Below, one piece after another: positions 1 through 8,600 of a stretch of 64,000 nt of DNA. Position 1 is the stretch's first letter, and each line of letters opens with the position of its first letter. Source of the DNA: an uncultured Bacteroidota bacterium. Its GTDB lineage: Bacteria > Bacteroidota > Bacteroidia > Bacteroidales > P3. Below the pieces are notes generated by a model. The model made no database searches. It was not told where the DNA came from and worked only from the letters and a program-made list of their open reading frames with translations. A program made the translations under genes and the position numbers. The stretch covers positions 22,206 to 86,205 of the forward strand of contig CACXXO010000009.1 in the NCBI GenBank assembly GCA_902771735.1, read 5' to 3'.

Positions 1-1206
1 ATTCCCGCCGAAAGCCTTGCGTACCTCCTCGGGATCGAGAGGCGGCAGTTTCTTGAGTTGCAGTGCATGCTGGCTGAAATAGACATAGCGCACATCGGCC
101 TCGTCCATCGAGTGGGCATACTGCTGCAGGAACTCCTGCGTCAGCGAGCTGAAGGTGTGCAGTTCCATGCAGGCTACCAACTTGCGGTCGGGGTACTGCT
201 CACGCATGGCGTGGATGGTAGCGCGGAGCTTCGACGGCGCATGGGCGAAGTCCTTATAGACAGCGCAGGTGTCGCTCTTCTTCACCAGCTCAAGACGTTT
301 GCTGGCACCCTCAAAAGTGCTGATAGCCTCGTCGAACTGCTCGTCGGTGACTCCCACCTGACGGCAGGCCAATCGTGCGGCGGTGAGATTTAATAGATTG
401 TGGTGGCCGAACACCTGCAACGCGGTATTGCCAATATAGGTAATGCCATTCTCCACACGGTGCTCCGGGCATACATACGGCAGCTTCTGTATGTCGGTGC
501 GCTGGTTTTCAACAGCCACACGGTGTACCTCGGCATCCTCGTCGCAGTAAATCAGCGTACCCTTCGGTTCGATGAGGTTGATGAACTGCGCGAACTGGTC
601 GCGGTAGATGTCGAACGTCGGGAAGACATTGATGTGGTCCCACTCGATGCCGGTAATGATGGCCACATTGGGCTTGTAGAGGTGGAACTTGGGGCGGCGG
701 TCGATGGGCGAGGTCAGGTACTCGTCGCCCTCGATGACCATCACCTTGGCGGTGTGGCTCAGGCGCACCATCACCTCGAAGCCCTTCAACTGCGCGCCAA
801 CCATATAGTCGGCCTCAATGCCGCAATGCGCCAGCACGTGCAGTATCATCGCCGTAGTAGTCGTCTTGCCGTGTGAGCCGCCCACCACGATGCGCAATTT
901 GTCCTTCGATTGCTCATAGAGGTATTCGGGGTAGCTGTAAATCTTCAGTCCCAGTTCCTGTGCCCGCAGCAACTCGGGATTGTCGATGCGAGCGTGCATA
1001 CCCAGCACCACAGCGTCGAGGTCTTTGGTTATTCTCTCCGGATGCCAGCCGAACTCTTCCGGCAGCAAGCCGTACTTCTCCAACCGACTCTTCGCCGGGT
1101 CGAATATCTCGTCATCGGAACCCGTGACGGTGATGCCCTTCTGACAGAGGGCTATGGCAAGATTGTGCATGGCGGAACCGCCTATAGCAATGAAATGTAC
1201 CTTCAT
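1..1206 (-). CDS. mpl: UDP-N-acetylmuramate:L-Ala-gamma-D-Glu-meso-DAP ligase (3' end outside window)
   Basis: Cytoplasmic Mur ligase of cell-wall recycling: it joins the recovered tripeptide L-Ala-gamma-D-Glu-meso-DAP to UDP-MurNAc using ATP. The 402 codons in the window begin MKVHFIAIGGSAMHNLA, a nucleotide-binding start typical of Mpl/MurC, and contain the P-loop GGSHGKTTTT near residue 110. A later EGDEY and HINVF stretch fits the central Mur ligase domain. The C-terminus runs off the window. The start ATG shares ATGA with the stop of the upstream HD gene, so the two are probably translationally coupled. Mpl rather than MurC is favoured by the N-terminal signature. The dapF gene at 51 kb agrees with meso-DAP peptidoglycan. 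Confidence 0.88.
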   Translation of the reverse strand, partial: MKVHFIAIGGSAMHNLAIALCQKGITVTGSDDEIFDPAKSRLEKYGLLPEEFGWHPERITKDLDAVVLGMHARIDNPELLRAQELGLKIYSYPEYLYEQSKDKLRIVVGGSHGKTTTTAMILHVLAHCGIEADYMVGAQLKGFEVMVRLSHTAKVMVIEGDEYLTSPIDRRPKFHLYKPNVAIITGIEWDHINVFPTFDIYRDQFAQFINLIEPKGTLIYCDEDAEVHRVAVENQRTDIQKLPYVCPEHRVENGITYIGNTALQVFGHHNLLNLTAARLACRQVGVTDEQFDEAISTFEGASKRLELVKKSDTCAVYKDFAHAPSKLRATIHAMREQYPDRKLVACMELHTFSSLTQEFLQQYAHSMDEADVRYVYFSQHALQLKKLPPLDPEEVRKAFGGN

Positions 1207-2315
1207 AATTCTTTGGGATAAAAATGATAATATTTGGTTACTTGTTTCTCCAAGAAATGCCTGTCGAGCTGGTCGCTGGCCTCGCTGATGGGCAGGCAGC
1301 GGCCGTCCTTGTAGAGGACTTTTATCTCCTGGTCGTTAAAGTCGTAGCTACGGTTGGCCAATTTACCAGTGCCCTCGAAATAAGTCGAATGGATGTCTGT
1401 AAATGGCTCGTTGCTAAAACGTATAGCCGGCAGGCGGCGGTTGACCATATTCTTACATAAAGTGCTGAGTATCTCGTCGTCGCTGTGCTGCCAATGCTTG
1501 ACAGCCACCATGATGTCGTCGTCGTCCACCTCGGCGAAGCGGTCGAGGTCGAAGGTCGAAAGGCTGAAGGCGAAAGGAGAATGGTTCAACTCTTTTGCAC
1601 GCCGAAGAATGGATAGCAGCAGCTGGTCGGCGGCAATGACGGTCTTGTGCATATACACTTGCCAGTACATCAGACGGCGGCTGATGATGAACTTCTCCAC
1701 ACTGTAGATACCTTTCTCGTCAATCACCAATTCATCATCATGCACATTAAGCATCGAGATGATGCGGTCGGTGCCCACGATGCCCTCGCTGACGCCGGTG
1801 AAGAACGAGTCGCGCCCAAGGTAGTCGAGGCGGTCCATATCAAGCTGGCTACTCACTAACTGATGCAGGAAGTGTTTGTGGTAACGATTGGCAAAGATGG
1901 AAATAGCAAGGTCGAGAGTTCCTTCCATCTCCTGATTGATGCGCTGCATCATGAGAAGTGTGATTTCCTCATGGGGTAGGTCGATGAGTAGACGCTCGGT
2001 GGTGTGGGAGAATGGGCCGTGGCCAATGTCGTGGAGGAGGATGGCGAGCTTGGCGCCACATATTTCTTCGTCGGTGATGGGAACGCCTTTGGAACGAAGG
2101 ACGTCGAGGGCACGTCCCATAAGATTGAGTGCTCCGAGCATGTGGGAGAAACGGGTGTGGGTGGCTCCGGGATAGACAAGGGAAGTGAGTCCGAGCTGCT
2201 TGATGCGGCGCTGCCTCTGAAAGAAAGGATGTTCGATGACTTGGAGTATGACGGGATCGTCGATGGTAAGGAAACCGTCGTAGACCGGGTCATTGATAAT
2301 TTTGCGTTTGGGCAT
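1203..2315 (-). CDS. HD-domain phosphohydrolase (COG1078-type)
   Basis: A 370-residue protein of the HD superfamily that resembles dNTP triphosphohydrolase/SAMHD1-like enzymes. Metal-binding residues are visible in TRFSHMLGA, in LLHDIGHGPFSH (the HD pair) and in DMDRLDYLGRD. The likely activity is metal-dependent phosphate ester hydrolysis, possibly on nucleotides; the substrate cannot be read from the sequence. I chose the ATG at 2315 (MPKRKIINDP), which fits the usual family N-terminus. A GTG five codons upstream (2330) is also possible. The gene lies close behind the ATP-grasp gene, and its stop overlaps the mpl start by 4 bp, so the three probably form one transcript. Confidence 0.85.
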   Translation of the reverse strand: MPKRKIINDPVYDGFLTIDDPVILQVIEHPFFQRQRRIKQLGLTSLVYPGATHTRFSHMLGALNLMGRALDVLRSKGVPITDEEICGAKLAILLHDIGHGPFSHTTERLLIDLPHEEITLLMMQRINQEMEGTLDLAISIFANRYHKHFLHQLVSSQLDMDRLDYLGRDSFFTGVSEGIVGTDRIISMLNVHDDELVIDEKGIYSVEKFIISRRLMYWQVYMHKTVIAADQLLLSILRRAKELNHSPFAFSLSTFDLDRFAEVDDDDIMVAVKHWQHSDDEILSTLCKNMVNRRLPAIRFSNEPFTDIHSTYFEGTGKLANRSYDFNDQEIKVLYKDGRCLPISEASDQLDRHFLEKQVTKYYHFYPKEL

Positions 2316-2333
2316 AGGTTTAACAATCACAGG

Positions 2334-3395
2334 TTAATGGTTTATGATGGAGGTGATGACTTCGTCGGTGAAGGAACCGAGAGGCGTTTGCCCGGTGAAA
2401 TGAAAGAAATAGGTGGTAAATCCGCCAAGGTTGTATTCGATGAGTATGGGGCGGAGGGAGGGGTCGACAGTGATGTCGAAGGCAATGAGATGATGGTCAG
2501 TGATGCGTAAAGAGGCATCAAGGGCAAGGTCGACAATGGACTGCCAGGCCGGGACGAATAGTTTTTCTTCGCCGAGGTCGACACCGTTCCACTGCGAGGA
2601 GCGCTCGCCGTAGCGAGCAATGAATGTGGAGCCTAAGCGACCGGTGACAGGGTCGATTGCGACGAAGCGTCCACCAGCGCTGATGTTGTCGACATGAGAG
2701 CCTGCAGGTCCTACACGAAGGATGGCAGCGGTGACATGCGGCCGGCTGTCGACGACAGAACGATAGACAGCGAGTCGGACAGTGCTGACGGCCGTGGGGC
2801 TAAGACGGGCAAAGAAGGGGTGCTGGACAATTCCCTGCTGGAGGTTCCAGTTGGCGGCATAGCGCATCATGAAGATATCGGAAAGGATAGTGCCGTCAGC
2901 GGCAACATATCGGTCGCCGCAACGGTCGAAGCGAAGTATGCCGTCACCGCAGGAAGCGTCGAGAGAGGGCTTGAGAAACAGAGTTTGATAAGGACAGTCG
3001 CTCAAAGGGACGAGTTGTTGGACGGGGCCACCGTTTTTGCGCATGGCAACAGTGGCAGGAAGTATGGAGGGATCAAGGAAGGAGGCGAAGTTGTTCTTGT
3101 CCTCATAGAGGTCCCACAAGGCAGGGGGATTAAGATACCGCTCTACAATGTCGTGCATGATGTCCTCGGGAATGATGTTGCTGTCGGCTCCGCAATAACG
3201 GGAGAAGAGGCGGTAGGAATAAGGTTCAACGAGTGGGGAGAGTTGGCGCCACTTGGCGACATAGGACTCCTCGCCCTGGACTCTCCGGTTGGGGAAACCG
3301 TTGTGGTGCAAGAGCCATCGATAGTGGCGACGATAGAGGAGGTGGCTATAAAGCCGATGTCCAAGGAGGGTCCTTATGAGTGGCTTGAGAATCAC
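2334..3395 (-). CDS. Sugar-transfer-associated ATP-grasp protein
   Basis: This 353-residue protein resembles the ATP-grasp family found in polysaccharide and sugar-transfer loci. Visible signs are LFLKPSLDASCGDGI in the position of the ATP-grasp lysine and glycine loop, SHVDNISAGG, and IAFDITVDPSLRPILIEYN near the C-terminus, where metal-binding D/E/N residues are expected. ATP-grasp enzymes couple ATP to formation of a carboxylate-amine or carboxylate-thiol bond; the substrate here is unknown. The start is a GTG at 3395, nine bases after the porin-like gene stop, with no in-frame ATG nearby. It is transcribed with the HD gene downstream. Confidence 0.7.
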   Translation of the reverse strand: MILKPLIRTLLGHRLYSHLLYRRHYRWLLHHNGFPNRRVQGEESYVAKWRQLSPLVEPYSYRLFSRYCGADSNIIPEDIMHDIVERYLNPPALWDLYEDKNNFASFLDPSILPATVAMRKNGGPVQQLVPLSDCPYQTLFLKPSLDASCGDGILRFDRCGDRYVAADGTILSDIFMMRYAANWNLQQGIVQHPFFARLSPTAVSTVRLAVYRSVVDSRPHVTAAILRVGPAGSHVDNISAGGRFVAIDPVTGRLGSTFIARYGERSSQWNGVDLGEEKLFVPAWQSIVDLALDASLRITDHHLIAFDITVDPSLRPILIEYNLGGFTTYFFHFTGQTPLGSFTDEVITSIINH

Positions 3396-3404
3396 TGGAA
3401 AAAA

Positions 3405-4694
3405 TCAGAAGTTATATTTGACAAGGGCACAAAGACGATGATTGAAGATACCATTGAGGTTGGCATTAGCGGTGCCGTCGGATGCGAGATTGCCATAGTA
3501 GGCAGCGGTGGCTTCATATTCGATACCGAAGTTGAAGGATTCAAGGTTGTAGCTGACCGAGGGGGCAAGACGGACAACACTGTGGAGGTGGGTGAATTCC
3601 TCGCCACCCTTCATGTATATATGGTAACTGTTTGTGGCGGGATCGAGCCAGAGGTCCTCCCCTGCCCCGAGATTCTGCATGTATCCGAGGAAGAGGTTAT
3701 AGCGTACTTTTGAACCGAAAGCAATGTTAATATAGCCGATAGCGGCACGAAGGGGCGCATAGTTCCACGAACCGTCGCTGTTGACGGAGGTGACGCCGTA
3801 GCCCACGAGCTGGTTCAGGTGGCTGGTGTTTTGGGCAAGAAGGGCGCGGAATTTGACGCTCAGATCCTTGGTAACATATTGTGCATAGAGCGTCGGGGTG
3901 AACGAGCTGACGGTTTCGTTGACCTTCTTGGTGACACCACCCACCAAAGCATGGGTGCGAGGGCGAAGGCTCTGTATGTCGACACCTATCTGGGCATACC
4001 AAGGTCCCTGCTTGAAGTTGAATCCAAGGAACACTTCGGGAATCAGTGAGTTGTTGGCGAAGTCTATGCTGTTGGTGCTCGTCGGGTCGCTGGCAGACTT
4101 CGGGCCGTTGTTCATGTATTGCAGCTGCCAAAGCAGCGCGGCGGTGTAGCCGAAAGAACCCAGATACATGGAAGCGCGTACCTGCGGCGTGCGACTGTGG
4201 GGACGGAATGGCGCACCAGCGGCCATACCCAACACCTCGGGCATGATGTCGCCACTCAGAGGGTGCCAGTCCTGACCCACGAGCAATTCCGCATTCCACA
4301 CACTTTGTTCGGCTCTTAGTTTTAAATAGGCCAAACGCAGACGCAACACCATGTTGTTGGTGCCGAAGCCACCGAAGTCGCCTTCCAGCTTTCCACTGCT
4401 CTTCACTTGTCCAAAACTGGGACCTGTGATATTTAAACCAAAACGCGAAGTCAACGCCTGCAGCTGCATCGATGACACAGCGTTCAGGTCCTCACTATGG
4501 TCTTCGTTCCACTTCTCGTCGAAGGGAATCATGTTGTACTCACCACCGACGACAGTATAGGTCTTGCGGCTGTCGAAAGTGAGGTAGTTGCGCACAAAGC
4601 CGTAAAGCTTCACAGATACCTTATTAGTGTCCTGCGCCTGAACAAAAGGCAGCGATACGGAAAGCATCGCTGCCATAAGAACTATTTTCTTCAT
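3405..4694 (-). CDS. Outer-membrane beta-barrel, porin-like (DcaP-like)
   Basis: A 429-residue protein with a clear signal peptide (MKKIVLMAAMLSVSLPFVQAQ) followed by SVKLYGFVRNYLTFDSRKT and many alternating strands rich in aromatic residues, ending in KYNF, an outer-membrane barrel C-terminus. It resembles DcaP-type trimeric porins of Bacteroidota. It probably lets small negatively charged solutes through the outer membrane. The ATG at 4694 overlaps the stop of the upstream inner-membrane transporter by 4 bp (ATGA), which suggests that porin and transporter serve the same substrate. The frame stays open upstream to 4949, but that stretch is a shadow of the transporter gene and has no signal sequence. 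Confidence 0.75.
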   Translation of the reverse strand: MKKIVLMAAMLSVSLPFVQAQDTNKVSVKLYGFVRNYLTFDSRKTYTVVGGEYNMIPFDEKWNEDHSEDLNAVSSMQLQALTSRFGLNITGPSFGQVKSSGKLEGDFGGFGTNNMVLRLRLAYLKLRAEQSVWNAELLVGQDWHPLSGDIMPEVLGMAAGAPFRPHSRTPQVRASMYLGSFGYTAALLWQLQYMNNGPKSASDPTSTNSIDFANNSLIPEVFLGFNFKQGPWYAQIGVDIQSLRPRTHALVGGVTKKVNETVSSFTPTLYAQYVTKDLSVKFRALLAQNTSHLNQLVGYGVTSVNSDGSWNYAPLRAAIGYINIAFGSKVRYNLFLGYMQNLGAGEDLWLDPATNSYHIYMKGGEEFTHLHSVVRLAPSVSYNLESFNFGIEYEATAAYYGNLASDGTANANLNGIFNHRLCALVKYNF

Positions 4695-5869
4695 GCCATC
4701 AAAACCAATAGTTGCGCGGAGAAGATGCGCAGGAACATCGTCAAGGGATAGACAGTGGCATAGCCGGTGTTGGGCAGCTTGCAGCCCTCGGGAGCCACGG
4801 TGTTGGCAAAAGCCAGCGTCGGCGGGTCGGTGTGGCTGCCGCCAATGAAGCCCATGAGGGTGTAGTAGTTCATCTTCAGCACGATGCGGCCGAAACCGGC
4901 CACCAGCAACGGCGGCACCATGGTGATGATGACACCGTAGACAACCCACATATAGTGAACGCTGACATTGGCCACAAAATCACCTCCAGCGCCCAGACCC
5001 ACTGCGGCGAGGAAAAGGGCGATGCCCACTTCGCGCATCATGTGGACACCTTGACCATCAGTGAAGTCGGTGCCATACCAGCCCTTCTTCACACCCAGCC
5101 AACCTGCCACCAGGGCCACCACGAGGGGACCGCCGGCAAGACCCAGTTTCACCGGAGCCTTCATGCCCACAGGAATGGGAATGGAGCCCAGAACGATGCC
5201 GAGGGCGATAATGACGAAGATCGGTATCAGCAGGATGCCGCCCTTTTTAATGTTCTTCCCAGTCTGGACGGTAGAGCCGGTAAAGTCAGCCATACTTGTC
5301 GGTTCTGCAGCCAGATTCCTCGGCCGCAGGATGATACAAGCGACAATCATGCCAACCACTGCCAACGGGTAGGTCAGCGCATAGCCTGTAGCCAGTCGAC
5401 CGGCTCCCCCCTCGATGCCGAGGTCGCCCACAGCGGCCTGTGCGGCCGAGAGGCCAGGCGTATTGGTGATGGCTCCCGTATAGACACCCGCCATGTCGGT
5501 CAACTCCTGATTAGCCATCTTGGCGATGAGCACCGTGATGCCCACGCCAAGGGCTACATTGACCAAGGCCATGATGTTCATCGACAGGCCACCTTTCTTG
5601 AACGACTTGAAGAATCCGGGTCCCACCTGCAGGCCTACACCCGTAACAAAGAGTATCAGGCCAAACTCCTTGAGGACATGCAGCATGTCGTGGTTAAGGC
5701 TAACACCACAGGCACTCAGGGCTATACCCACGAAGAGTACCCATGTGATGCCCAGCGTGATGCCGCGCACCTTCAGCTTGCCCAGCAGCAAACCTGCAAA
5801 GATGGAGATGGCCAGCATCAACACTGTGCTGGCCACTCCACTACCTGTAAACAGATTAGTAAACCACAT
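4691..5869 (-). CDS. AspT/YidE-type transporter lacking RCK domains
   Basis: A 392-residue multi-pass membrane protein with the two-fold repeat of the AspT/YidE/YbjL family: an N-terminal half with FGLILFVTGVGLQVGPGFF and GAITNTPGLSAAQ, and a second half with GIALFLAAVGLGAGGDF and GFIGGSHTDPPTL. Full-length relatives usually reach about 550 residues and carry two TrkA_C (RCK) domains between the halves. Here only a short linker around residues 185-210 joins them. AspT exchanges aspartate for alanine; other members have unknown substrates. Sitting between arcB and a porin gene, it may carry citrulline, ornithine or a carbamoyl compound; this is inference. Confidence 0.75.
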   Translation of the reverse strand: MWFTNLFTGSGVASTVLMLAISIFAGLLLGKLKVRGITLGITWVLFVGIALSACGVSLNHDMLHVLKEFGLILFVTGVGLQVGPGFFKSFKKGGLSMNIMALVNVALGVGITVLIAKMANQELTDMAGVYTGAITNTPGLSAAQAAVGDLGIEGGAGRLATGYALTYPLAVVGMIVACIILRPRNLAAEPTSMADFTGSTVQTGKNIKKGGILLIPIFVIIALGIVLGSIPIPVGMKAPVKLGLAGGPLVVALVAGWLGVKKGWYGTDFTDGQGVHMMREVGIALFLAAVGLGAGGDFVANVSVHYMWVVYGVIITMVPPLLVAGFGRIVLKMNYYTLMGFIGGSHTDPPTLAFANTVAPEGCKLPNTGYATVYPLTMFLRIFSAQLLVLMA

Positions 5870-5871
5870 AA

Positions 5872-6873
5872 TTAATCACCTAAGGTGGCAACCATGACGG
5901 CTTTAATCGTGTGCATACGGTTCTCGGCCTCGTCGAAGACGATGCTGTTCTCGCTCTCGAAGACCTCCTCGGTGACCTCGATGCCGTTCAGGCCGAACTT
6001 CTCGTTCACATCGCGGCCGGCTTTGGTCTCAAGGTTGTGGTAGGCGGGCAGGCAGTGCATGAATTTGCACTTCGGGTTGCCGGTCTTCTTCATCAGGGCG
6101 GCGTTGACCTGGTAGGGCATCAGCATCTTGATGCGCTCTTTCCACACGCTGTCGGGTTCGCCCATCGACACCCAGATGTCGGTGTAGATGAAGTCGAGGC
6201 CCTTCACGCCCTTCTCGACGTCGTCGGTGACGGTGAGCTTGGCACCGGTCTCCTTGGCGATCTCCTGGCACTTCTTGACCAGCTCCTTGGCGGGCTGCAG
6301 TTTCTTGGGGGCGATGATGCGGATGTCCATACCCATCTTCACGCCGCCGACCATCAGGCTGTTACCCATGTTGTAGCGGGCATCGCCAATGTAGGCAAAC
6401 TTCACCTGGTTGAGAGGCTTGTCGGTGTGCTCCTGAATGGTCAGGAAGTCGGCCAGGATCTGGGTGGGGTGAGCCTCAGCGGTGAGACCGTTCCACACGG
6501 GCACGCCGGCGTATTTGGCCAGCTCCTCGACGGTGGCCTGGTCAAAGCCACGGTACTCGATGCCGTCGAACATGCGACCCAGCACGCGGGCGGTGTCCTT
6601 CATGCTCTCCTTGATGCCGATCTGGCTGCCGGTGGGACCGAGATAGGTCACGTGGGCACCCTGGTCGTGGGCACCAACCTCAAAGGCGCAGCGGGTGCGG
6701 GTCGAGGTCTTCTCGAAGATAAGGGCAATGTTCTTGCCTTTCAGACGGGGCTGCTCGCAGCCGGCATACTTGGCGCGCTTCAGGTCGCGGGCCAGGTCAA
6801 GCAGATAGTTGAGCTCCTTCGGCGAAAAGTCGAGGATCTTCAGGAAATTGCGGTTTCTTAAATTGTAAGCCAT
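5872..6873 (-). CDS. arcB: Ornithine carbamoyltransferase
   Basis: Cytoplasmic enzyme of 333 residues interconverting citrulline plus phosphate with ornithine plus carbamoyl phosphate. Carbamoyl-phosphate binding motifs [13 protein letters not shown] and HPTQ are present, and HCLPAYH supplies the ornithine-site cysteine and the HCLP signature. Length and wording match true OTCases rather than the N-acetyl or N-succinylornithine variants of Bacteroidota. With carbamate kinase two genes upstream in the same operon, the likely direction is catabolic: phosphorolysis of citrulline followed by ATP formation. No arginine deiminase gene lies in the window. The stop is three bases from the transporter start. 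Confidence 0.93.
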   Translation of the reverse strand: MAYNLRNRNFLKILDFSPKELNYLLDLARDLKRAKYAGCEQPRLKGKNIALIFEKTSTRTRCAFEVGAHDQGAHVTYLGPTGSQIGIKESMKDTARVLGRMFDGIEYRGFDQATVEELAKYAGVPVWNGLTAEAHPTQILADFLTIQEHTDKPLNQVKFAYIGDARYNMGNSLMVGGVKMGMDIRIIAPKKLQPAKELVKKCQEIAKETGAKLTVTDDVEKGVKGLDFIYTDIWVSMGEPDSVWKERIKMLMPYQVNAALMKKTGNPKCKFMHCLPAYHNLETKAGRDVNEKFGLNGIEVTEEVFESENSIVFDEAENRMHTIKAVMVATLGD

Positions 6874-6885
6874 GTTGTTATTGTT

Positions 6886-7335
6886 TTAAAATGTTAATAA
6901 ATCTTCTTTTTTTATCTCTTCATAGATATTCTTGCGAGTCCGGAAATACAAAAACCATCCGATGGCACTGATTGTCAAGCCTACGATGCCAACAATCAGA
7001 TTGTCGATGCCTCCCGGCCAGTGCATTATCTTAAACAGCAAGCCCATGATGGCCACTGCCAGCGAGATGCCGGTGAGCAGCATGGCAAACTTCCATAGCC
7101 CACGACCTCTCTCATCGGGACAGGGAAAAAGCCGACCAAGGAATAGCGCCACGATAGACAGCGTGCCCATACCAATGATGAGCAAAGTATTTCCTTGCTG
7201 CAAACCCCGTAATTTCAGCACCAATGCGACCAGCGTAAGCACAACGGCCATCAAAGCCAACTTCTTCATGAAAGGCTTAAACTGGGGCGAACTGGTAATC
7301 TGATCTAACGGAGATGCCATAAACCTTAAACCCAT
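6886..7335 (-). CDS. Small GldL-like integral membrane protein
   Basis: A protein of about 149 residues with four hydrophobic segments (roughly residues 25-45, 53-68, 85-104 and 112-131). The stretch LLFKIMHWPGG closely resembles the KIMHWPG motif in the membrane part of GldL, the T9SS/gliding motor protein, but the long cytoplasmic tail of GldL is missing. Function unknown. It sits between arcC and arcB in one operon; the arcC stop codon directly abuts the first ATG (TAAATG). A second ATG at 7320 (MASPLDQ), preceded by TAAGG, may be the true start. Confidence 0.62.
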   Translation of the reverse strand: MGLRFMASPLDQITSSPQFKPFMKKLALMAVVLTLVALVLKLRGLQQGNTLLIIGMGTLSIVALFLGRLFPCPDERGRGLWKFAMLLTGISLAVAIMGLLFKIMHWPGGIDNLIVGIVGLTISAIGWFLYFRTRKNIYEEIKKEDLLTF

Positions 7336-8271
7336 TTATCTCACTATGCGGGTGCCGCAGCTGGGATTGTCCAACTGGCCAGCCTCGGTGATGATGCACT
7401 CCTTGCCGCCATGCTCGACAAACATGATGGCGGCTCTCACCTTGGGAGCCATCGAGCCTTCGGCAAACTGACCCTCTTCAAGGTACTGCTTGGCCTGGGC
7501 CACAGTGATGGTATCGAGCGCCTGCTCGTTCTCCTTGCGGAAGTTGATATATACCTTGGGCACATCGGTGAGGATGTAGAACTCGTCGGCGCCAATCTCT
7601 ACGGCGCAGAGGGCGCTGGCAAGGTCCTTGTCGATAACGGCCTCGACACCACGCACATAGTCACTCTCCTCCACCACAGGGATGCCGCCGCCACCCACGG
7701 TGACGACGATGTGGCCGGCCGTAGCCAACTGCTTCACAATCTTGATATTGTTGATGCGCACAGGCTTCGGCGAGGCCACCACCTTGCGCCATCCGTTACC
7801 CTTCGGGTCCTCCTTGTACTTCGCACCCGTCTCGCGGGCAAACTCTTCGGCCTGCTCCTTGGTATAGTAGGGTCCCACAGGCTTGGTGGGGTTCTGGAAC
7901 ATGGGGTCGAGTTTGTTGACAGCCACCTGGGTCACCAGGGTCACCACATCGCGCTGGATGTCGTTGCGGGCCATCACGTTGCGGAGACCCATCTCGATGA
8001 GATAGGCAATGGAGCCCTGCGTCTCGGCGACACAGAAGTCCATCGGCATGGCCTCCACACCCGTCAGCTTGCCGGCCTCGTGCTGCAACATCACGTTGCC
8101 CACCTGCGGGCCATTTCCATGCCCGATAACGATATTATAGTTCCGCTTCAGCAGTGCGCAGAGACTCTCACAAGTGTTCTCCACATTCTCAATCTGCTCG
8201 CGATAAGTGCCTTTCTGGCCGCTTCGCAGGAGCGCATTCCCCCCGAAAGCAACAACAGCTAACTTTCTCAT
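7336..8271 (-). CDS. arcC: Carbamate kinase
   Basis: Amino acid kinase family enzyme of 311 residues making ATP, CO2 and ammonia from carbamoyl phosphate and ADP. Family marks include VVAFGGNALL at the N-terminus, IGHGNGPQVGN, VTVGGGGIPV, EAVIDKDLASALCA and SMAPKVRAAI. It is the first gene of the arcC / GldL-like / arcB / transporter / porin operon, read from the promoter at 8332-8339, and with arcB would complete citrulline-to-ATP conversion. Leader length from the promoter is about 50 bases. Confidence 0.94.
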   Translation of the reverse strand: MRKLAVVAFGGNALLRSGQKGTYREQIENVENTCESLCALLKRNYNIVIGHGNGPQVGNVMLQHEAGKLTGVEAMPMDFCVAETQGSIAYLIEMGLRNVMARNDIQRDVVTLVTQVAVNKLDPMFQNPTKPVGPYYTKEQAEEFARETGAKYKEDPKGNGWRKVVASPKPVRINNIKIVKQLATAGHIVVTVGGGGIPVVEESDYVRGVEAVIDKDLASALCAVEIGADEFYILTDVPKVYINFRKENEQALDTITVAQAKQYLEEGQFAEGSMAPKVRAAIMFVEHGGKECIITEAGQLDNPSCGTRIVR

Positions 8272-8331
8272 TCTATCCTATTTTCTTTATTTTCAGGTTA
8301 TTAATACACTATCCACCTCTGGTGGAAAATG

Positions 8332-8339
8332 CAAAAGTA
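8332..8339 (-). promoter_or_regulatory. -7 box upstream of arcC
   Basis: TACTTTTG on the minus strand matches the Bacteroidota -7 consensus TAnnTTTG and lies about 60 bases before the arcC start. No clear TTTG -33 box was found at the ideal spacing. Confidence 0.6.
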
Positions 8340-8400
8340 CGAAAAAAAAATGACATCCCGCAATAAATTATTGTTTTATTATAAATATATGGTAGCCCCG

Positions 8401-8495
8401 AACCACCTACCATCACCCTACCATCCCCCTACCAACACCCTACCAACTCCTACCGTGGTAGGAGTTGGTTAGGAGATGGTAGGGCGTTGGTAACT
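8401..8495. repeat. 11-bp-period palindromic repeat, copy 1
   Basis: Runs of CTACCAACACC/CTACCAACTCC units on the left face their reverse complement on the right around a GT centre: CCAACTCCTACC (8443-8454) pairs perfectly with GGTAGGAGTTGG (8457-8468). The outer units are imperfect because of an extra segment on the right. It lies downstream of the M28 peptidase and upstream of the arcC promoter. Other copies are at 17448, 25801, 42475 and, in diverged form, at 53881. Confidence 0.8.
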
Positions 8496-8549
8496 GGTTT
8501 ATAGGTATTTGTACGCAAGCGTACCGAAAGCCGTTTTCGACCCATTCTG

Positions 8550-8598
8550 TAGAGACGCGGCCTGCCGCGTCTCCCTCCTCAGCCTGCCGCATCTCCGC
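8550..8598. repeat. GAGACGCGG palindromic repeat, copy 1
   Basis: GAGACGCGG-CCTG-CCGCGTCTC forms a perfect hairpin (8552-8573), followed by a diverged half copy. It ends just before the M28 peptidase stop codon, so it sits in that gene's 3' UTR. Related copies are at 25927 and inside the dnaX linker at 52519-52593. Confidence 0.75.
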
Positions 8599-8600
8599 GT

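Noticed and set aside
4695-4949. N-terminal extension of the porin-like gene
   Set aside because: It lacks a signal peptide and is a frame shadow of the transporter gene; the ATG at 4694 gives a perfect signal peptide.
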